Shown here: positions 1 to 6,132 of the stretch, one piece after another | Position numbering within the stretch: the first letter of the stretch is position 1 | Layout: every line of letters starts with the position of its first letter | NCBI GenBank assembly: GCA_964490635.1 | Contig: CAZBCK010000024.1 | Location: 1 to 14,862, forward strand | Length of the DNA: 14,862 nucleotides | Reading direction: 5' to 3' | From: JAYEHC01 sp964490635 | Lineage (GTDB): Bacteria > Patescibacteriota > Minisyncoccia > JAHIHE01 > JAGLIN01 | Program-made: the position numbers and the translations under genes | Notes under the pieces: generated by a model | Told to the model about the DNA's origin: nothing | The model's database searches: none | Seen by the model: the letters and a program-made list of their open reading frames with translations, nothing else

Positions 1-345
1 TCAATAATCTCTCTGTTTGCGACATTTTCAGCTCTTGGTGGGAAGGAGAGGCGGTGGTATTAAGAGAAAATATGGACGGGCAAAAACTCTTTATCGCCGT
101 TTAATTGAATCTGATCAAATATCTGAAGAAGAAAAAGAATTATTGACAGTAACTTATCAATTACTCAATCCGGCTGAATTAAAAAGAACAATTAATAAAA
201 AACTGGATAACCTTTATGAGATTTATAAAAAGAAAAATAATCAAGAAAATATCAATTCCATTAAACAATTAGCTCCTTCTATAGTGTCATTTTCTAGCAT
301 GGCTCAAAAAGAGAGATTTCGGTGTCATAGTTAAATGATTTGACA
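1..345 (+). mobile_element. Right end of an insertion sequence (integrase-like transposase type)
   Basis: The first ~345 bases look like the right end of an insertion sequence whose left part lies outside the window. They hold the 3' end of a transposase gene followed by a short non-coding tail. A likely terminus is TGACA at 341-345: read inward on the minus strand the element begins TGTCAAATCATTTAACTATG, and GTGTCA (322-327) and TGACAC (341-346) form a 6-bp inverted pair. The boundary also fits the neighbouring minus-strand gene, whose AlbA_2-like reading ends just there. The left terminus and any target duplication cannot be seen. Confidence 0.55.
17..334 (+). pseudogene. C-terminal fragment of a DDE/integrase-core transposase
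   Basis: Only the C-terminal part of the reading frame is present, and the true start lies upstream of the window; the frame shown opens at a TTG that is unlikely to be used. The segment KTLYRRLIESDQISEEEKEL followed by LLNPAELKRTI is typical of the tail of integrase-core transposases that are common in Patescibacteria, where the conserved 'LNPAEL' block precedes a helical, lysine-rich end. The catalytic DDE residues would be upstream and are not visible. The last ~15 residues are probably read through the element's terminal region. The recognition rests on remembered family pattern, so the exact IS family is left open. It may be a complete gene cut by the contig edge rather than a broken one. 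Confidence 0.6.
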
Positions 346-755
346 CGAATTGTCTGCAATCCTAAATTAAAAGATTCCTCAAAGCTCATTATCTGATTGC
401 TGTTTTCTTTTCTAATAAAATATCTGTTTTTAAAAGCAATTGGTTTAAGAGGACTTTCTTTAATCGTAAAAATCAAAACTTTTTTATTCTTGATTTTAAT
501 AATATCCGTCATTGGCATTAAAAACGGATAGGTCTTATTTTTAATTTCATTTATCCATTTAAGAATACTTTCCTTGCCAATTTTAATTCCTTTAATTTTA
601 CTCTTGTCATCAACGCCAAGTAAGATTTTTCCGCCTTTAAAATTAGCCATAGCCACATTGTATAAATCAAAATTTCTCTTTTTCCTCATCTCATTGCTTA
701 TTATTAAAATATTTTTTTCAATCTGTTTATCCGTGATTTTTTGTTTTTCAAACAT
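294..755 (-). pseudogene. AlbA_2 (Schlafen-like) domain gene truncated by an IS
   Basis: The 153-residue frame resembles the AlbA_2/Schlafen-type putative nucleic-acid-binding domain. Residues 32-50 (YNVAMANFKGGKILLGVDD) match the family core 'ivAfANt.GG.illGVdd', residues 100-110 match 'e(S/T)p.KPv..kn', and R115...N120...M123-S124 match the 'R.gSsN..mS' ending. Full family members usually continue into an ATPase-like or winged-helix C-terminus. Here homology stops around residue 136, at the probable insertion-sequence end (345/346), and the last ~17 residues are encoded by the element. The N-terminus is also odd: the usual 'E...EfK' block is not recognisable, so the gene may have decayed further. 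It starts 38 bases after the stop of the 820-residue gene on the same strand, so it may once have been the last gene of that transcript. Confidence 0.55.
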
Positions 756-805
756 ATCTAAAAAATTTTTATTATATTTATATCCGTATCCGCAAATTTC
801 TTTTT

Positions 806-3268
806 TTATTCCCCAACCTCAACTTCAAACACTTTATCTCCGCTTAATACATACATCTTTTCTTCTTTATCATCAATAGTAATATTCTTTAAATCACTAA
901 AACTTCCGCTTATATATTGCTTGATCAATTTGCCGCTAATTTTATCAAATAATACAACTCTGTTTTTTTGCGGTTCGGCAATATAAAGATATTTTAAATC
1001 TAATCTCGTGTATATTTTCGTTGGACTGGAAATTGGATCGCCGAGTTTTTCAATTGAAAAATCACTATCGTCGCCAGATTTAAATTTACTGCCTCTCAAA
1101 TATTTGTCAACGCTTCCGTCGGATTTCAAAACATAAATTGATCCGTCAATCGCCAGCGACACGGCATTTCTAATATCTGCTTCAGGATCTTCAATCCATA
1201 TTTTTTTCCTGCCAAATTCACTCGCTGATTTTGTATACTTATAGATTTGATTTGAATCCGGTTCAAGCAAATACAAGAAAGAACTATAAGACGCTATATC
1301 CTTCGCATTTGAAACACTGCTTAAAAAATCCATATCTTTGAAACTTAGTTCTTTCTTTTTTACATTAAATACCACTATCTTATTTAAGTCGGTCAAGAAA
1401 ATAATCTCTCCTGTTTTTTCCATAGCAGTTGAGACTTTAAACTTTCCAACATCATCTCCAATTTTTGCCTGAATAATATCCGCTTTATTGTTCTCAAAAT
1501 CAGCTTGGTACAAAGAATTATCAGACGAACCGAAAATATAATGCTCTTTGCCAATTTTTATTATCCCGCTGGCGTTTTTCAGTTTATCCGTTTGACTTAG
1601 GTCAATCGCTACTTTCGGATCATCTATTCTATCCACAAAATCAACTCTGTCAGATTGAGCTTGAATTTTCTTTAATAGAATGTCTGCTTCGTCACCCAAT
1701 TTTTCGTATTCATTTTTAACTTCAAGCGCAGACATTTTCGCGCTGGTCAGAAGTTCTCTTGCCATTTCAAAATCACCATAAATTACAATACTTTCTACTT
1801 TATTTATTTTACTTTCCGCTTGAGATAGAACATTGCTATATTTTTCAAATTTATCATTTTCTCTTTTTTGATAATTCGTAGATACTATATTCCAAACCAA
1901 GACAACGGCAATAACCGCGAAAATAGCTAACAAATGTTTATTTTTTACTGGAATTAATCTTACCCGTTGAGACGATTTTGCTTCAGTTCCAGCTGAAACT
2001 TCTTTTAAAATATCGTTATCTGTTTTTTCGGTTGTTTTTCTGACACGATTTGCAAGAGGCGCAATAACTCTAATTTTTATAAAACTAAGAACACCATTTA
2101 GGATTTTCAGTAATTTTTTCGGAAGACCACTCCTGGGCTTCTCTTCAGAATAATCGCTTTTTTCTATTAAATCATCAAGGCTTACACCATTTTCTTCATA
2201 TTTTTCTTTTTTAATAATTTCCGTTTTATCACTATCTGTCTTTTCTTCTTCCGTCTCTTTAAAAATTTCTGTTTCTTCTTTTTCTTCATTACTTTCATCT
2301 TCCTTTTCTTCATACTCTTTTATTATATTCTCAAGGCTTACTTTTTCCTCTTTTTGAGAGATTTGACCACTCACTGTTTTGCTAAATCCGGAAATATTGA
2401 CACTAACATTTGTTTTTTCTTTTTCGAAAACATTATCACTTCCTTTTTCCGCCCATTTCTTTATTTTCTCATCAGCGTATTTTTTTATTTCTTCCTGAAA
2501 AGCAGGAGTTGTTTCTTCTTCTTCACAGACTTTTTCAATAACCGGTTCTATCTCAGTATAAGACAATTTATCCCTTTTTTGCTCCTTTTTTCTAATTTTC
2601 ATAATTAACAATCCTGCCATATCTATATTTTTTTCTTGTTCAATTGAATTTTGCAATTTTTCCACAAACTCATTAAAATCAAGCGATAACGATAATTTTT
2701 TTAATTTTTCCAGTGAAAATATGTTAAAAAATTCAGGAGTGGCAAATAGAGCGATATCTTCAATTTCCAGTTCCCCGCTGGCAATATTTGCAAATGTCCT
2801 AAACGGATGCATTTTTTCCTCTTTAATTATTTTTTTTCCGATATCAGTAATTTGCCCGCTTCTAATAAGCAATGTTTTACAATTTCCCGTTTGGCTTAAA
2901 TGAAGTTCATTTTTTGAATGCACAGCGCAGATCATATTCAGATTACCTATCCAATCAATATTGCCCTGCTCTGCAATATCCGAAAGAGTTGCATTCGCTT
3001 TGTGTAGACTTGCTTCCAAACTTTCAATTATAGTTCTTTTTGTGTTTGAATAAAATTCTTTTTTTATGATAGATGCAAGCAGATTGACAAAATAGGAAGA
3101 ATTCTCTGAAACATTTGTAATCTCTCCGACGATATATAAATTTCCAAGCGCTTGTTCGCCAATATTTTCCGGCTCATAGACAAAAACATCACAGAATGAT
3201 TTTTCTTCTTCGCTGGAAAAAACAATTTCCCTAACTTCCACACTTATTTCTTTATTTGAATTTTTCAT
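806..3268 (-). CDS. Membrane protein: PP2C-like N-terminus, single TM helix, beta-propeller-like C-terminus
   Basis: This 820-residue protein has four visible parts. Residues 1-225 resemble a PPM/PP2C-type phosphatase fold, with blocks LSQTGNCKTLLIRSG (124-138) and ASGELEIEDIALFATPEF (163-180), the latter like the 'sGel..gD.lllaTdGl' region of SpoIIE/PP2C proteins. The metal-binding aspartates of active PP2C enzymes are not obvious, so activity is doubtful. Residues 230-380 are a Glu/Lys-rich, probably disordered linker. A single transmembrane helix lies at about 445-463, followed by a helical, coiled-coil-like stretch (470-545). Residues 560-820 are repeating beta-strand units that look like an NHL/WD-type propeller, for example IYVLKSDGSVDKY and MYVLSGDKVFEVEV. 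The expected topology is a cytoplasmic phosphatase-like domain with an outside propeller. A good promoter lies upstream, divergent from the LCP gene. Specific function is unknown. Confidence 0.75.
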   Translation of the reverse strand: MKNSNKEISVEVREIVFSSEEEKSFCDVFVYEPENIGEQALGNLYIVGEITNVSENSSYFVNLLASIIKKEFYSNTKRTIIESLEASLHKANATLSDIAEQGNIDWIGNLNMICAVHSKNELHLSQTGNCKTLLIRSGQITDIGKKIIKEEKMHPFRTFANIASGELEIEDIALFATPEFFNIFSLEKLKKLSLSLDFNEFVEKLQNSIEQEKNIDMAGLLIMKIRKKEQKRDKLSYTEIEPVIEKVCEEEETTPAFQEEIKKYADEKIKKWAEKGSDNVFEKEKTNVSVNISGFSKTVSGQISQKEEKVSLENIIKEYEEKEDESNEEKEETEIFKETEEEKTDSDKTEIIKKEKYEENGVSLDDLIEKSDYSEEKPRSGLPKKLLKILNGVLSFIKIRVIAPLANRVRKTTEKTDNDILKEVSAGTEAKSSQRVRLIPVKNKHLLAIFAVIAVVLVWNIVSTNYQKRENDKFEKYSNVLSQAESKINKVESIVIYGDFEMARELLTSAKMSALEVKNEYEKLGDEADILLKKIQAQSDRVDFVDRIDDPKVAIDLSQTDKLKNASGIIKIGKEHYIFGSSDNSLYQADFENNKADIIQAKIGDDVGKFKVSTAMEKTGEIIFLTDLNKIVVFNVKKKELSFKDMDFLSSVSNAKDIASYSSFLYLLEPDSNQIYKYTKSASEFGRKKIWIEDPEADIRNAVSLAIDGSIYVLKSDGSVDKYLRGSKFKSGDDSDFSIEKLGDPISSPTKIYTRLDLKYLYIAEPQKNRVVLFDKISGKLIKQYISGSFSDLKNITIDDKEEKMYVLSGDKVFEVEVGE

Positions 3269-3308
3269 TTATTTTACAGATAGAGACAAAACATTTTTTA
3301 ACTTAATT

Positions 3309-3337
3309 ATTATAACGCTTTTTAGTTATTTTAGCAA
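3309..3337 (-). promoter_or_regulatory. Sigma70-type promoter for the 820-residue membrane protein gene
   Basis: On the minus strand TTGCTA (complement of 3332-3337) is followed after exactly 17 bases by a perfect TATAAT (complement of 3309-3314). Transcription would start near 3302, giving a leader of about 33 bases before the ATG at 3268. No Shine-Dalgarno motif is seen in that leader. Confidence 0.6.
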
Positions 3338-3361
3338 TATTTACAATTTACATAAATAAAT

Positions 3362-3390
3362 TAGACATTAATAGCTATTTATTATAAAAT
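3362..3390 (+). promoter_or_regulatory. Sigma70-type promoter for the LCP-pth gene pair
   Basis: TAGACA (3362-3367) and TAAAAT (3385-3390) each differ from consensus by one base and are 17 bases apart. The start would be near 3397, about 30 bases before the LCP start codon. It is divergent from the promoter at 3309-3337, with the two -35 boxes about 25 bases apart. Confidence 0.5.
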
Positions 3391-3423
3391 AAAGCTAGGT
3401 AATAAAAAAACGATTCAAGCAAT

Positions 3424-4731
3424 GTGCATATGCTCAAATTTCTTTTAAAATCTCTTTTTGCCGTGTTTATAATTTTGGCAATATTTATCTTGGTTTTTTT
3501 ATATGACATTTTTTCCACAGGACAAAAAATATTCTCCGGCAATGAAAATTCATCAATTATAAAACAGCTTGGTGAACTGGTTTTCAATCCGGCGGAAAAA
3601 TTGAAAGGTGAAGACGGAGAAAGAATAAACATTTTGCTTTTGGGAATTGGCGGAGAAGGACATAGCGGAGGTGAGCTTACAGATACAATTATGATCGCAA
3701 GCATAAAACCAACGACAAATGAAGCATCTCTCCTTTCAATTCCGCGCGATTTATATGTTCAAGTTCCGGATGCGAACAGAGGCAGTAAAATTAATGCTGT
3801 AAAATTTTTGGGGGATAAAAGCAAAGAGAAAAACGGGATTGAATTGCTAAAGCGAACAGTGAGCAAAATATCAGGCTTGGATATTCACTATTATGTTCAG
3901 CTTGATTTTAAGGGTTTTATAAAAATAATTGACGATTTGGGAGGAATTGATGTTTATCTGAAAAATGATATAAATGATCCGGCATATCCAAATTTTAGCC
4001 ACGGTTACGATCCTTTTTATATAACAAAAGGCTGGCATCATTTGGATGGCGCGACAGCGCTTAAGGTGGCGCGTTCCAGACATAGCAGAATGGGTGATTT
4101 TGATCGTATAGAAAGACAGCAGGACATAATAAAAACTGCAAAACAAAAAGCTTCTGAGAAATATTCAAAATTTGATATTTTCACTTTTAAAAAAATACTT
4201 GATTCTATGAGCGATAATTTAAAAACTGATATTCAAGTCAAAGAACTTCCAAGGTTTTATAAAATTTCAAAGAAAATTAAAAATCATAAAATTACAACAG
4301 AAGTAATTGATACAAAAAGATATTTGAATAGAACATATATTGGAGCAGGATATACTTTACAGGCAAAAGACAGAACTTACAATGATATCAAAAACTTGAA
4401 TGAGAGTATATTCAATATTGAAATTTCAGAAGAGGAGAAAGAGTTGATCAAAAATGAAAATGCGTTAATAGAAATACAAAACGGCACTAATTCTCTTGAC
4501 CTGGCGAATAAAATAGCGGAGGATTTGGAAGATTTTGGATATAAGATCATAAATTCAAAAAATATAGATGCTCCTGATTTTTTAGGGGTTCGCATTTACG
4601 ATAATTCAAAAAAAACCAAACCAAACACACTTGAATTTTTGAAAGAAAAGTTCAATGCTGTTATAATGGAAATGCCTAACGATGAATTTACCAAAGCGGA
4701 TTTTGTGATTGTGCTGGGGAAGGGATTTTAG
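3424..4731 (+). CDS. LytR-CpsA-Psr (LCP) family cell-wall glycopolymer ligase
   Basis: LCP proteins transfer lipid-linked glycopolymers onto peptidoglycan at the outer face of the membrane. The 435-residue protein has an N-terminal membrane anchor (about residues 4-28), then an LCP catalytic domain (about 67-245). Recognisable motifs are INILLLGIGG (68-77), TDTIMIASIKP (86-96), SIPRDLYVQVP (105-115) and the hallmark RSRHSRMGDFDRIERQQDII (217-236), with the conserved arginines and aspartate that bind the pyrophosphate lipid. Residues 345-435 form a LytR_C domain, beginning ALIEIQNGT and ending with a small beta-strand segment. Length and domain order are normal. The start may be GTG 3424 or ATG 3430; neither has a ribosome binding site, and the ATG seems more natural. 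pth follows 77 bases later on the same strand. Confidence 0.93.
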   Translation: MHMLKFLLKSLFAVFIILAIFILVFLYDIFSTGQKIFSGNENSSIIKQLGELVFNPAEKLKGEDGERINILLLGIGGEGHSGGELTDTIMIASIKPTTNEASLLSIPRDLYVQVPDANRGSKINAVKFLGDKSKEKNGIELLKRTVSKISGLDIHYYVQLDFKGFIKIIDDLGGIDVYLKNDINDPAYPNFSHGYDPFYITKGWHHLDGATALKVARSRHSRMGDFDRIERQQDIIKTAKQKASEKYSKFDIFTFKKILDSMSDNLKTDIQVKELPRFYKISKKIKNHKITTEVIDTKRYLNRTYIGAGYTLQAKDRTYNDIKNLNESIFNIEISEEEKELIKNENALIEIQNGTNSLDLANKIAEDLEDFGYKIINSKNIDAPDFLGVRIYDNSKKTKPNTLEFLKEKFNAVIMEMPNDEFTKADFVIVLGKGF

Positions 4732-4773
4732 TTAGTATCAAGTATCAAACAAAATTAATATCAAGCTAGATAC

Positions 4774-4794
4774 TTAACCCTTAACCCTTAACCC
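4774..4794 (+). repeat. Three perfect tandem copies of TTAACCC
   Basis: Three uninterrupted heptamers TTAACCC sit 14 bases before the pth start codon, flanked by partial units (CTTAA before, CTTAATACTTAA after). An inverted pair AAGTATC / GATACTT in the same 77-base gap (near 4739-4745 and 4769-4775) surrounds the region just upstream. Confidence 0.85.
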
Positions 4795-4808
4795 TTAATA
4801 CTTAAATT

Positions 4809-5378
4809 ATGAAATTATTTATTGGTCTCGGAAACCCAGACGAAAAATATAAAAAAACCAGACATAATACCGGTTTTTTGGCCATTGACAAAATAGCGGA
4901 TAATTTTCAATTTCCGTCTTTTGAATTTCACAGAACATTTAACGCGGAAATTTCAGAAGATATGATTAACAGTGAAAAAATTATTCTGGTAAAACCACAG
5001 ACATTTATGAATAATTCCGGCGTAACGGTTAAAGCTATGCTGGATTACTATGGAATAGGACTGGAAAATATCATTGTAATTCATGATGATTTGGATATTA
5101 TAATAGGAGAATATAAAATATCAAAAAACTGCGGATCCGCGGGGCACAGAGGTGTTCAATCAATTATGAGTTATCTTGGAACGGAAGATTTTACGAGGGC
5201 AAGAATTGGGATTGGAATTAATTATAGAGGACTTGCGGTTTTATTTAGAGAAGAAAATCGTAAAAAAATTCCAAAGGAGAAATTTGTGTTGCAAAGATTT
5301 AATAATGAAGAGATAATGGAACTTGAAAAAGTTTTTGAAGATATTGCGGATAATATTATGGACTTACTTGAGGAATAA
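4809..5378 (+). CDS. pth: Peptidyl-tRNA hydrolase
   Basis: Pth cleaves peptidyl-tRNA released from stalled ribosomes, freeing the tRNA in the cytoplasm. At 189 residues the length is normal. The N-terminal block FIGLGNP (4-10) carries N9. TRHNTGF (17-23) carries the catalytic H19, equivalent to H20 of the E. coli enzyme. KPQTFMNNSG (62-71) carries N68, and IHDDLD (91-96) carries D93. The block GSAGHRGVQS (109-118) has R114 where the E. coli protein has N114. FTRARIGIG (128-136) is the usual conserved strand. The gene follows the LCP gene on the same strand with a 77-base gap containing a heptamer repeat, and may share its transcript. No Shine-Dalgarno motif precedes the ATG. Confidence 0.97.
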   Translation: MKLFIGLGNPDEKYKKTRHNTGFLAIDKIADNFQFPSFEFHRTFNAEISEDMINSEKIILVKPQTFMNNSGVTVKAMLDYYGIGLENIIVIHDDLDIIIGEYKISKNCGSAGHRGVQSIMSYLGTEDFTRARIGIGINYRGLAVLFREENRKKIPKEKFVLQRFNNEEIMELEKVFEDIADNIMDLLEE

Positions 5379-5470
5379 AAGTTGTCATTCTAAAAAAAAT
5401 GTTTGTTGGCTCCATAGTGGCGATAGCCCTGTGGAATCTGACTGCAAATCGTTATTAAAAACAAGGATGT

Positions 5471-5492
5471 CATTCTGAACTTGTTTTAGAAT
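5471..5492. repeat. Short palindromic repeat of the 'GTCATTCTGAAC' kind
   Basis: ATTCTGAA and TTTTAGAAT (5472-5492) form a small imperfect hairpin, preceded by TGTC. Units of this type are common dispersed intergenic repeats in AT-rich bacterial genomes; that is general recollection, not a search result. Confidence 0.45.
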
Positions 5493-5562
5493 CTTCGTTC
5501 TATTAGACATAATCTATTTTACTTGCAACAACGCTGGACAATCTAACATGTTAGCTAAACAA

Positions 5563-5697
5563 TTTAGTGTCCACTATCCTGTCTATAAGCGCAAGATTTA
5601 CACTAAGAAGCGTAAATCTTGACTCAGGCTACTTCACGCGGCGTAAGGAGGGATTGCCACGCTTTTGCCACTCATAGACAGGATGGTAAATACTAAT
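5563..5697. repeat. Structured ~135-base element, copy 1
   Basis: A closing stem pairs 5564-5586 with 5674-5696: 23 positions, with 2 mismatches and 2 G-T pairs, including a perfect inner run ATCCTGTCTAT / ATAGACAGGAT. Inside is a perfect 10-bp hairpin (CAAGATTTAC 5592-5601, GTAAATCTTG 5612-5621), then a GGC/GCC pairing (5627-5629 with 5667-5669). A second hairpin presents TAAGGAGGGAT (5644-5654) in its loop. The pattern suits either a structured RNA or a small non-autonomous mobile element with terminal inverted repeats. Strand of transcription is unknown. Confidence 0.75.
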
Positions 5698-5703
5698 TAC
5701 TGA

Positions 5704-5840
5704 TTTAATGTCCATTATCCTGCCCATAAGCGCAAGATTTATGTTAAAAAAACATAGACCTTGACTCATGGCTACTCGCACGGCTTTAAGGAGGGATAGC
5801 TGTACTTTTGCCGCTCACGGACAGGATAACAAACATTAGA
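5704..5840. repeat. Structured ~135-base element, copy 2
   Basis: This copy lies 6 bases after copy 1 in the same orientation. The closing stem (5704-5727 with 5817-5840) pairs at most positions. The hairpin CAAGATTTATGTT / AACATAGACCTTG (5733-5745, 5751-5763) is longer than in copy 1 and keeps pairing although its sequence differs. The loop motif TAAGGAGGGAT (5787-5797) is identical in both copies and sits in a stem CGGCT / AGCTG. The motif GCC(A/G)CTCA just before the closing stem is also shared. Confidence 0.75.
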
Positions 5841-5932
5841 CTTTTTTCACACCCAACTAAGAACTTTATCACATAATTAAAAACTTGTCAACCCCATTTC
5901 CAAATCCTGATCCACCCGCACTTTTCGTTGGT

Positions 5933-6085
5933 GTCGTTCCCGCGTAAGCGGGAATCCTGGTGGAATATCTTTTAAACCATAAATATCATAAAACATTACT
6001 TCTAATTTGTTCACAATGCTTTTGTTGTAAAGATAATGGTTGATGATATTGCGTCTGGATTCCCGTTTTCACGGAATGACAGAAA
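5933..6085. repeat. ~150-base palindromic element ended by GTCATTCC-type repeats
   Basis: The left end contains a perfect hairpin TTCCCGC-gtaa-GCGGGAA (5937-5954) followed by TCCTGG. The right end carries the same kind of unit reversed (TCTGGATTCCCG...CGGAATGAC, 6054-6080). The inner flanks are also related: AATATCATAAAACATTA on the left and AATATCATCAACCATTA on the right strand reversed. The whole is therefore a long imperfect palindrome, like a non-autonomous mobile element. No gene lies inside. Confidence 0.65.
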
Positions 6086-6132
6086 AGATTAATAACAAGA
6101 AAGATTATTAAAATAAAACGATTATTTTTTAA

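Larger units (their letters stand above)
5379..6132. other. 754-base gene-free stretch filled with repeats
   Basis: No protein gene is supported here. From left to right it holds: a hairpin-forming, tRNA-Cys-like fragment (5408-5455); a small repeat hairpin (5471-5492); a perfect 12-base palindrome CTAACATGTTAG (5543-5554); two tandem copies of a structured ~135-base element (5563-5840); and a ~150-base palindromic element ended by GTCATTCC-type repeats (5933-6085). An AT-rich leader then runs to the PEGA-propeller gene. Confidence 0.7.

Noticed and set aside
2354..2903. Phe-rich plus-strand frames that look like membrane proteins
   Set aside because: They lie opposite the Lys/Glu-rich linker of the 820-residue protein; complementary Lys/Glu codons give Phe/Leu/Ser, so the hydrophobicity is an artefact.
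4774..4794. TTAACCC units as a telomere-like or CRISPR repeat
   Set aside because: Only three units, no spacers, and an internal location between two genes; a simple tandem repeat explains it.
5582..5680. Resemblance of the repeat's internal loop to the twister-sister ribozyme (GCGCAAG on one side, GCC(A/G)CTCA on the other, beside a closing stem)
   Set aside because: In these repeats the CAAG bases are paired inside the first hairpin and the order of the other stems does not match the known topology. I keep the resemblance as a note only; a cmscan with the twister-sister model would decide.
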